From Desulfocapsa sp. (GTDB lineage Bacteria > Desulfobacterota > Desulfobulbia > Desulfobulbales > Desulfocapsaceae), in assembly GCA_029934915.1 (NCBI GenBank), contig JAOZLI010000081.1, positions 1 through 9,889 of the forward strand: a DNA stretch of 9,889 nucleotides, read 5' to 3'. Every line of letters starts with the position of its first letter. The first letter of the stretch is position 1. The notes below the pieces were generated by a model, which was not told where the DNA came from, did not search any database, and was given only the letters and a program-made list of their open reading frames with translations. Made by a program: the position numbers and the translations under genes. Positions 1-6,538 of the stretch are shown one piece after another.

Positions 1-21
1 TACGACGCCATCATATCCTGA
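1..21 (+). CDS. Possible 3' tail of an upstream gene (partial)
   Basis: Frame 1 reads six codons (YDAIIS) and then TGA at 19-21, three bases before the ATG of the S4-domain gene. Such tight spacing is typical of an operon, and it would explain why the next gene has no clear Shine-Dalgarno of its own. Six codons are far too few to identify a product, and another frame is also open here, so this is only a possibility. Confidence 0.2.
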   Translation, partial: YDAIIS

Positions 22-24
22 CTT

Positions 25-258
25 ATGAAAAAAACAGAACCAGAACAGATAACAATCCGCAAAGAACCGATCAGATTAAGCCAATTCTTAAAACTTGCAA
101 ATGTCGTACAGGATGGATTGGAGGCAAAAATACGGATTCTCGATGAAGAGGTTCGAGTAAACGGAGAAATCGAAACACGTCGTGGCAGAAAACTATACGA
201 TCAGGACACAGTACAGCTTGAAGACGCTCTATTTCAAGTACAGCTACAAACACCCTGA
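25..258 (+). CDS. Small S4-domain RNA-binding protein (YbcJ-like)
   Basis: A 77-residue protein made almost entirely of one S4 RNA-binding fold. Residues 17-25 (RLSQFLKLA) form the first helix, and the conserved segment VRVNGEIETRRGRKL at 43-57 is the signature RNA-contacting hairpin. The length is close to the roughly 70 residues of E. coli YbcJ, a stand-alone S4 protein. The family binds structured RNA and is probably linked to ribosome assembly or translation; its exact target is not established. There is no membrane segment or signal peptide, so it should be cytosolic. The ATG at 25 is the only sensible start, since it leaves a short basic and acidic lead before the fold. The upstream TGA at 19-21 hints at an operon. 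The gene ends 4 bases from the stop of the convergent cyclase gene, with no obvious terminator hairpin between them. Confidence 0.85.
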   Translation: MKKTEPEQITIRKEPIRLSQFLKLANVVQDGLEAKIRILDEEVRVNGEIETRRGRKLYDQDTVQLEDALFQVQLQTP

Positions 259-262
259 AAAA

Positions 263-1825
263 TCATGGTAACTTCATATCCCTTGAAATCATGGAATAAA
301 TTTTAACGTTCTGTTCAACACCACGTAATTCTTTATCCTCTTCCTGCCGAAGAGGATAGCTGCCTTTAACGTCTCGTTTTACTGCCTCCGTTATAAGAAT
401 CTGACCAGATTCTGCAACGGACGCCAAACGCTGGGCAATATTTACATCTGTTCCTATAACGGTATAATCGAGTCTTCTTGCAGAGCCCACATTTCCATGA
501 AACATCTCGCCCCTGCTGATCCCGATACCTAAACCGAGCTGCTCAAACACCTCTGATTTTTCCAACCATTTCCTTCGTAACTCCTCAAACCCCCTGCCCA
601 GTTCAACTGCGGTGCACACAGCGGCATCGGAAGGATCATCAATATCAATGGGAGTACCAAATGCTACCAGTGCAGCATCTCCCATAAACTTATCAAGTGT
701 TCCTTTCCAGGAAAAGGCCACATCGGCAAAAAGATCGAAAAAATTAGTTAGAAAAAGATGAATATCTTCGTGGGAAAGATTCTGCACTGCCAGGGTTGAA
801 TTTCTGATATCAGCAAACAACACTGTTACCTCCCTGACACTTCCAATTTCCATCAGGCCTTTCCCTGAACTCAACAGAATCTCGGCAACCTCAGGGGCGA
901 CATACTGCTCAAAAAGTGCTCTTGTACGCGCATTTTGTTCGCGTTCTTCCATGGAGGCGACAATTTCAAGAGCCATAACTGCCTGTCCACAGATAATTGC
1001 CAACAACTCAATATCTGATTTATTAAACTCCACAGTCCTATCATTCTGGCTGATATTCAAAACGCCTAATATTTTACTTCGACCAGTAAGAGGAAAAGAG
1101 ATGGAAGCCGAAATTTCATTTCGCTCTAAATACTTTGCTAGAGGCGACTGTTCCTGAGTTTGTTTATTAAACAAAACCGGTTCGCCATGGGCATATACCC
1201 AGCCCGCTATCTTTTCACCGGACTTCACTGCCACCTGCTTGGCAATGGATTCATCAATTCCACGTGAAGCAACAATGTGAAGCCGCTCATCCTCTTCCAC
1301 GAACATCATAAGAGATATTGTGGGAACATTGATCTGCATCGTGACAGCTTCAAGCAACAAATCATATACTTCTTCACGTGTGCTAGCTTCTACAAATTTT
1401 TCTCCAAGCCTAAAAAGCGGCAACATTGTTTTCAGACGGGTATTTTCTTCACGAAGTTCCGCAAAAGCAATGGCCTCCTGCACAGCTTTAACGATCTGAG
1501 AACCATCAACAGGCTTTTCAAGAACCCCGCTAAAGCCTTTGTTCATGGCTTCCATAACCATATCCATATCGGCATGACCTGAAACGAGAATACCAATAAG
1601 CCCTGGATTTGCCTGTCGTATACTGTCAAATGTTTCAATACCGGTCATACCTGGCAACATCGCATCAACGATTGCGAGATCGAATTGATGTCGCATTGCA
1701 AGCTCCACAGCCTGTTCCCCGCTGTATGCGCAGTGAACTTCATGCCCGACATCGCCAAGAACCATTCGACTCATATCAGCAATAAATGCTTCGTCGTCCA
1801 CGATCAGTATTTTATGAGAAACCAT
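263..1825 (-). CDS. Response regulator with GAF and class III adenylate cyclase domains
   Basis: A 520-residue cytosolic signalling protein. Residues 5-120 are a receiver domain with acidic pocket D10/D11, phospho-acceptor D54, S82 and K104. Residues of about 140-290 look like a GAF domain (REEVYDLLLEAV to QAVMALE), followed by a short helical linker (about 293-312). Residues of about 325-510 are a class III nucleotide cyclase domain. Both metal aspartates are present (D339 in FADIRNST, D383 in KFMGD), as are the adenine-selecting Lys379 and Thr455 (YTVIG) and the transition-state pair N462/R466. It should therefore make cAMP from ATP, with activity set by phosphorylation of D54 and perhaps by a GAF ligand. 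No kinase is adjacent on the same strand. A palindromic repeat ends 32 bases upstream of the ATG. The domain call is firm; the signal, the partner kinase and the GAF ligand are unknown. Confidence 0.93.
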   Translation of the reverse strand: MVSHKILIVDDEAFIADMSRMVLGDVGHEVHCAYSGEQAVELAMRHQFDLAIVDAMLPGMTGIETFDSIRQANPGLIGILVSGHADMDMVMEAMNKGFSGVLEKPVDGSQIVKAVQEAIAFAELREENTRLKTMLPLFRLGEKFVEASTREEVYDLLLEAVTMQINVPTISLMMFVEEDERLHIVASRGIDESIAKQVAVKSGEKIAGWVYAHGEPVLFNKQTQEQSPLAKYLERNEISASISFPLTGRSKILGVLNISQNDRTVEFNKSDIELLAIICGQAVMALEIVASMEEREQNARTRALFEQYVAPEVAEILLSSGKGLMEIGSVREVTVLFADIRNSTLAVQNLSHEDIHLFLTNFFDLFADVAFSWKGTLDKFMGDAALVAFGTPIDIDDPSDAAVCTAVELGRGFEELRRKWLEKSEVFEQLGLGIGISRGEMFHGNVGSARRLDYTVIGTDVNIAQRLASVAESGQILITEAVKRDVKGSYPLRQEEDKELRGVEQNVKIYSMISRDMKLP

Positions 1826-2152
1826 TTAGTCTGTACTATTTATTTATAAATGAACGCTAAGGGCTCATCCAACAATAACTACGAAGTTATTGTTGAATGC
1901 GCCCTAAAGGGAAATTGAAAAATTTAATTAAAGATATCACAAACAAATCCTTTTGTGAATGGCCGTATCAACATTTATTACCTTGAAGGCTCATTTTCTC
2001 TTTTTATCATTTGCCACAGGAAAAAAAAACAGGTAAATTCATCAAATTTATCGCTGTAAGGGTACATTCTGTTTCAACATTGTCCGGTTATGAATTCGCA
2101 ATAGGGTTTAAGGTTTACTCAGCACACTAACTAATTACTTACGCTTTTTTTT
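1826..2152. other. Intergenic region between divergent cyclase gene and rarA
   Basis: This 327-bp stretch separates two divergently transcribed genes and should hold the promoters of both. It is AT-rich. The only clear structure is the palindromic repeat at 1858-1907. The remainder (1908-2152) contains an A-run around 2022-2030 and an eight-T run directly abutting the rarA ATG, but no protein-coding frame of useful length. I could not identify a convincing -35/-10 pair for either gene. Confidence 0.7.
1858..1907. repeat. Palindromic intergenic repeat, copy 1
   Basis: A 50-bp element with nearly perfect 20-nt inverted arms (1861-1880 and 1885-1904; 18 of 20 positions pair) around a 4-nt loop ACGA. 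The ends read TAAGGGCTCAT and GCGCCCTAA, and the same ends bound the copy at 6470-6516. The element would form a strong hairpin in DNA or RNA. There is no U-run after either arm, so it does not look like an intrinsic terminator. It resembles REP/MITE-type dispersed elements in size and placement, but I do not recognise the family. Confidence 0.85.
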
Positions 2153-3496
2153 ATGGTTCAACAAATTAACCCGCAAATACCACTTGCCGAACGCATGCGT
2201 CCTCAGTCTCTTAGCGACTTTGTTGGCCAGGACGACCTTATGGGAGAGGGAAAACTTCTTTCAAGTGTCATTGCATCCGGTAACCTTCCTTCTCTCATCC
2301 TCTGGGGACCACCAGGAACAGGAAAAACTACACTTGCCAGGATTCTTGCCCGTTCCACTGCCGCAGATTTCGTCTTTTTTTCTGCTGTTCTTTCTGGAGT
2401 AAAAGAAGTACGGAAAATTGTTACACAGGCAACAAAACTCAAAGAAGAAGAGAACCGTGGAACCATCTTTTTTATTGATGAAATTCACCGTTTTAACAAG
2501 AGTCAACAGGACGCCTTTTTGCCCCACGTGGAATCTGGACTCTTCACCTTGATTGGGGCCACCACTGAAAACCCATCTTTTATGGTGATTGCGCCACTTC
2601 TTTCACGATGCAAGACCCTGGTGTTACATCCATTAGGCGAAAAACCTCTGTCGGAGATTTTTACCCGGGCACTCACAGACGCAGTGTCTGGCCTTGGATC
2701 TCTCGAACTTTCTTTTGGGGAAGACAGCCTTGCATTACTCACATCCCTTGCCGATGGAGATGCAAGAAAAGGACTCAACACTCTTGATATTGCCGCAACG
2801 CTTGTACTTCACCGAAACAGTGTGAACCCAAATGTTTCAGACCTGCAGATCACAAGAGATGATGTGCGGGAAGCCGCACAGCAATCCTCTCTTCGCTATG
2901 ACAAAAATGGCGACGAACATTACAACCTCATTTCAGCATTACATAAAAGTCTCCGTGATTCTGATCCCGATGGCAGCCTGTATTGGCTATATAGAATGCT
3001 TGAATCTGGAGAAGATCCTCTTTATATCTGTAGACGGCTTATTCGTTTTGCCTCTGAGGATATAGGGATTGCCGACCCGCAGGCACTGACACACACTATC
3101 TCCTGCAGAGACGCATATCATACTCTTGGTTTACCTGAAGGAAAGCTTGCCATTGCTCAGGCAGTTGTTTATCTTGCTACTGCCCCGAAAAGTAATGCAA
3201 TTTATAAAGCTGAAAAAGACATACTTCACTGTATTGTTAAGACAGGCACGCTTCCGGTTCCACTGCATCTCAGGAATGCACCAACAAAACTCATGAAAGA
3301 ACAGGGATACGGAAAAGGGTATGCATATGCCCATGATGCAGACCAGGCATTGGTGGCACAGGAACATCTTCCTGAAGAGATAAATAACAAACGTTTTTAT
3401 GCACCAACGAACCGAGGGTACGAATCCCTTATTAAAGACCGTCTTGAAAAATGGCGGGTTATACTTCAACAGCGACAGAATCATGCAAAAAATTAA
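2153..3496 (+). CDS. rarA: Replication-associated recombination protein A (AAA+ ATPase)
   Basis: A 447-residue cytosolic AAA+ ATPase, the same length as E. coli RarA/MgsA. The family acts at stalled replication forks and is related to clamp loaders and to eukaryotic WRNIP1. The N-terminus has the family motif PLAERMRP. The Walker A motif GPPGTGKT is at 52-59 and Walker B (FFIDEIHRF) is around D109/E110. These are followed by sensor 1 (GATTENPSF), the SRC arginine-finger segment and sensor 2 (GDARKGLNTLD). The C-terminal half has the RarA-specific segments HYNLISALHKSLRDSDPD and RLIRFASEDIG, and ends with the usual NRGYE helix. The start at 2153 fits the family length, although an eight-T run and no Shine-Dalgarno precede it. 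The last 14 bases overlap the next gene, which suggests co-transcription and coupled translation. Confidence 0.97.
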   Translation: MVQQINPQIPLAERMRPQSLSDFVGQDDLMGEGKLLSSVIASGNLPSLILWGPPGTGKTTLARILARSTAADFVFFSAVLSGVKEVRKIVTQATKLKEEENRGTIFFIDEIHRFNKSQQDAFLPHVESGLFTLIGATTENPSFMVIAPLLSRCKTLVLHPLGEKPLSEIFTRALTDAVSGLGSLELSFGEDSLALLTSLADGDARKGLNTLDIAATLVLHRNSVNPNVSDLQITRDDVREAAQQSSLRYDKNGDEHYNLISALHKSLRDSDPDGSLYWLYRMLESGEDPLYICRRLIRFASEDIGIADPQALTHTISCRDAYHTLGLPEGKLAIAQAVVYLATAPKSNAIYKAEKDILHCIVKTGTLPVPLHLRNAPTKLMKEQGYGKGYAYAHDADQALVAQEHLPEEINNKRFYAPTNRGYESLIKDRLEKWRVILQQRQNHAKN

Positions 3497-5075
3497 TCTG
3501 TTTTTTTCACTCATCCTTGTCTTTGCTTCTTGTTCCATGGCGGTTGCCTCAGATACTGACTCACCGCTATTGCTTTTTTATTCAGGTAATATCCACGGTG
3601 AAACGGAAGCCTGTGGTTGAAAATCCAATCAACTGGGCGGTCTGTCCAAAAAAGTATTCCAGATTAACAGCCTCAGCGAAGGTCAGATAAAAAACAGATT
3701 ACTGCTTGATAGCGGCAACCTTCTGTTTGAAAGAGCAACCATTGCAGATGGGCCCAACCAGGCCAGGCTCACCGCGTCTGCCATCCTTGATATCTACCAA
3801 GCCATTGGATTTGATGCAGTTGCTGTGGGACCTCTTGATCTGGCCGGTGGTTTGTCACTTCTTCAGGAACAGGAACGGAAACATTTTCCCTGGATTTCTG
3901 CTAATATTATAGATACAAACGGCCAACCGATATTCAACCAGATTATCAGAAAAAAAATACAGAATAAGGATATTATTATCAGTGCCATCAGTGCTGCTCC
4001 AAATAAAAATATTCCAGGTATTCAGCTCCTTCCCTGGGAAGCTGTTCTGCCCTCGCTTATTCAGGAAATTAAACAGGAAAACAAAGACAGCTTTATTATC
4101 CTTCTTTCTTCCCTGAATAACGAAGAAAATGTACGAATAGCCAAAACATATCCAGAGATTCAAATCATCCTTGGAGCTGATTCACGACAGGGAAATATTA
4201 TTCCGCAATTGACAGATGAAACCGTCATAACCCAGACAGCACAACAGGGTAAGTATCAAGCTCTTATGCAAATCAAGCTAGGCAACACCCGTGTATGGGG
4301 AAAAGAAGGAACGAAGAAACTTGCAGATTTACAAAACAGACTTGGCGCCATCAGCTGGCAGCACAGAAGGCTGCAAAAAAAGGCCAACACCTCCGACGAT
4401 GCAAATAAATATACAGAAAGTCTAACACGTCTTGAAGGGGAAAAAGAGGCCATTAATGCCCAAATCAGAGTGATGGAAGAGCAGATCGCCAAAGAAAAAG
4501 AAAGCGGCACCAGGCAGGATCATTTCACCTATCGTTTTATTCCACTGAAGAAAAACATGCCTGACGATTCTTCAACTAACGAACGCGTACAGAAGCTTAC
4601 CCGGGAAATACGTGAGCTGCACTCTAAAGTGAGACTTTCAAAGGACAAAACAGGAAAAGCATCTCTTGTGCAAGTATCCAAGGCCTTGGTCGGCTCTAAC
4701 AAATGTGCATCATGCCATGACAAACAAAGTGACTTCTGGCAGACAACTCGCCATGCAAGAGCCTATACGACACTGGTTGAGAAAGAAAAGCAGCTGAACC
4801 TTAATTGTCTCTCCTGCCATTTGACCATGGAAGTCATAAATGGGCGGCTGAAATTACTCTCTTCTGAAATTCTGCTCTCCTATCCCGAAAAACTGCAGGG
4901 AGTCGGTTGTGAAACCTGTCACGGCAGTGGCAAACGCCATGCAGACAACCCGGAACAATTCAGAATGACACGCAGCCCACAAGCTACCATATGCCTCACC
5001 TGCCACACAGAGGAGCATGATGACAATTTCATTTATGATAAAAAACTACAAAGGATATCCTGCCCGGTGGAATGA
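3483..5075 (+). CDS. Predicted selenoprotein: exported tetraheme cytochrome with degenerate 5'-nucleotidase-like domain (UGA = Sec46)
   Basis: The frame runs 530 codons from the ATG at 3483 and is interrupted only by TGA at 3618-3620 (codon 46), after which it stays open for 484 codons. Residues 1-22 are a signal peptide (hydrophobic core, AVA cleavage site). Residues of about 28-260 resemble the UshA/SoxB metallophosphoesterase fold but lack most metal ligands: GNIHG replaces the usual NDxHG, and GPLDL replaces GNHE. The TGA falls in GETEACG-x-KSNQLGGLSKK, where as I recall relatives carry CGC. About 270-395 is charged coiled coil. Four CxxCH heme sites follow (C408, C442, C476, C504) with cytochrome c554-like spacing. 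A SECIS-like hairpin lies just after the TGA. The gene overlaps rarA by 14 bases. A restart at GTG 3825 would have no signal peptide, so its hemes could not be attached in the periplasm, which favours readthrough. The likely role is periplasmic electron transfer; the substrate is unknown. The alternative is a nonsense mutation. Confidence 0.85.
3634..3648 (+). promoter_or_regulatory. Bacterial SECIS-like hairpin for UGA recoding
   Basis: The 15 bases fold into a 5-bp stem (T3634-A3648, G3635-C3647, G3636-C3646, G3637-T3645 wobble, C3638-G3644) closed by the loop GGTCT. The loop begins 19 nt after the TGA. SelB-binding elements in bacteria require a short hairpin at about this distance with G residues at the start of the apical loop. 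From memory, the E. coli fdhF element has the same GGTCT bases at the same offset. The lower stem is weak, with A-rich unpaired sequence on the 3' side, and I see no clear bulged U, so the match is good at the top of the hairpin only. Confidence 0.75.
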
Positions 5076-5091
5076 AAGGGCATGAGATAGG

Positions 5092-6312
5092 TCAAAATTG
5101 CCATTGTAGTCCAGTACTAATTCCCCACAATTCCTTGTCATAAATAATTCCACTGGAATCTGTGACAGAATTATAAAAGACTTTGGCAACACTGAAACTC
5201 AGATCAAATCCTTCAGCGAAGGCCCAGACTCCGCCCATGGTTATGGTATCAGCGTCCAGTTCTGGTGCTTCCGCCATAACCTGCTCAGGATCAATGCCAA
5301 GTCGGGTGGCCTTATATCCTGTACTCACCTTCCATTTAGGACTGATTGTATACTCAAGAGACACGGCTGCATCGAAACTGTCACCCTGCCCGGCCAGACG
5401 TCCCTCCCAGGTTGCTGCCTTTTCCAGATACCAGGTAACATTCACATCGACCTGTAGCGCCGGGACTATTTTATAGGCAAGCCCTGCTCCTAATAGCCCA
5501 GGCAGATCTTCTCTACCTTTTACTATACTGTTTACAATCCCTATATCGTCACGATTGATATCCGTATCAAAAAGCAACCTGGTATTGCTCTGATAGAGCA
5601 GCCCGATATTCAGTTCATCAGAGGCCGCAATATTCACCCCGATAAAGCCGCCAATCCCCTGCGCCGATTGTTCATAATCAATTCCGAGTGTTTTGAAAGT
5701 TCCAGCCTGTCCAGCAATGGAGAAATCCAGATTACTTTGTGCCTCAACATTGGCATCAATATATCTGCAACCGGCAGAAACAGACCAGACATCATCAATG
5801 GCATAGGAAGCCCCCAGAGTATAGCCTACATAATAGCTTTTAGCCTCAAGGTTCATACTCTCTATTGTAGTAAAAGGGGATATGGCAAGAACATGGTTTG
5901 CAACCCCAAGAGTTGTGGCGTTGCCTTCTGTGTAATCCACAATACCTCCACCACCCGGGATGGTGACGGCAAAAAAGCCTGCCCATTGCTCCTGTTTATA
6001 CAGGGCGAAAAAGCTGGGAATTGCGGTGAAGGTATCGTCCTGATCGAACGTACCTACTCCGGGAATCGTATTGGTATAGTCTTTGCTGAGGGTAACAAAA
6101 TCCAATTTTACGTAACTGCCGTTTTCCATTTTCATGACCCCGGCCGGATTGTAGACTACGATATCAGCATAATCAGTTGAAGCATGCCTGGTAAAAGTAC
6201 GTGTATAGTCAGCGCTTAAACTCTGCTTATTAACCAGACCATCAGCCATCGCAATTTGCGCTAAGCAAAAAGCTGTGAAACAAAAAGTAACAAAGGAAAA
6301 ATAAATTTTCAT
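5092..6312 (-). CDS. OmpP1/FadL-family outer-membrane transport protein
   Basis: A 406-residue predicted beta-barrel. Residues 1-23 are a signal peptide ending AMA before Asp24. The mature N-terminus carries the family hallmark of a plug segment followed by the NPAG motif (residues 55-58, in DIVVYNPAGV). The rest alternates short amphipathic strands with polar turns and ends in aromatic Phe (LQWQF), the signal used for barrel insertion. FadL-family proteins move hydrophobic molecules such as long-chain fatty acids or aromatic hydrocarbons across the outer membrane; the substrate here cannot be read from sequence. The length is close to that of E. coli FadL (about 420 mature residues). The gene converges on the selenoprotein gene with 16 bases between stops and no visible terminator. 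The start at 6312 gives a normal signal peptide, though no strong Shine-Dalgarno precedes it. Confidence 0.93.
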   Translation of the reverse strand: MKIYFSFVTFCFTAFCLAQIAMADGLVNKQSLSADYTRTFTRHASTDYADIVVYNPAGVMKMENGSYVKLDFVTLSKDYTNTIPGVGTFDQDDTFTAIPSFFALYKQEQWAGFFAVTIPGGGGIVDYTEGNATTLGVANHVLAISPFTTIESMNLEAKSYYVGYTLGASYAIDDVWSVSAGCRYIDANVEAQSNLDFSIAGQAGTFKTLGIDYEQSAQGIGGFIGVNIAASDELNIGLLYQSNTRLLFDTDINRDDIGIVNSIVKGREDLPGLLGAGLAYKIVPALQVDVNVTWYLEKAATWEGRLAGQGDSFDAAVSLEYTISPKWKVSTGYKATRLGIDPEQVMAEAPELDADTITMGGVWAFAEGFDLSFSVAKVFYNSVTDSSGIIYDKELWGISTGLQWQF

Positions 6313-6469
6313 ACAATTAACAAATCTTTTTAAATGAGCTATAATAGTTTAATAATATCGTGCAATGAGTCTGCATTCTATGCAAAAGACAACAGTAAAT
6401 CAACTTCTTTCATAATCCGACAAACGGTTAACAGTCTTCATCTATGCCATTGAAAAAGAGCATTTGTGT

Positions 6470-6516
6470 TAAGGGCTCATTCAATAATTACGAAGTTATT
6501 ATTGAATGCGCCCTAA
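6470..6516. repeat. Palindromic intergenic repeat, copy 2
   Basis: A 47-bp copy of the element at 1858-1907, with identical ends (TAAGGGCTCAT and GCGCCCTAA) and the same ACGAAGTTATT core. It is 3 nt shorter in the left arm. Where copy 1 has CAACAAT paired with ATTGTTG, this copy has CAATAAT paired with ATTATTG, so a C-G pair has become T-A and pairing is kept. It lies in the 193-bp gap between the divergent porin and kinase genes and runs into the longest possible kinase frame. Confidence 0.85.
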
Positions 6517-6538
6517 GTACCGTAACCTCGCAAAACAA

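Noticed and set aside
1861..1904. Repeat copy 1 as a rho-independent terminator
   Set aside because: No U-run follows either arm, and it lies between divergent gene starts where no terminator is expected.
1895..1984. Short frame starting at the ATG inside repeat copy 1
   Set aside because: It is about 29 codons, has no ribosome binding site, and opens within a repeat arm. It looks like chance.
2203..2781. Minus-strand open frames inside rarA
   Set aside because: They are shadows of a well-supported AAA+ gene and show no recognisable domains.
3483..3620. A simple pseudogene or nonsense mutation at TGA 3618
   Set aside because: Possible, but less likely. There is no other damage in 484 downstream codons, the stop is TGA specifically, it falls at an expected Cys position, and a SECIS-like hairpin follows.
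3825..5075. A separate cytochrome gene starting at GTG 3825
   Set aside because: The frame is continuous with the signal peptide-bearing segment from 3483, apart from the single TGA. A start at 3825 would cut a conserved domain and leave a heme protein without an export signal.
5073..5090. A second recoded TGA at the end of the cytochrome gene (5073-5075)
   Set aside because: Readthrough would add only four residues before TAG, and no hairpin resembling a SECIS follows. The heme domain is already complete.
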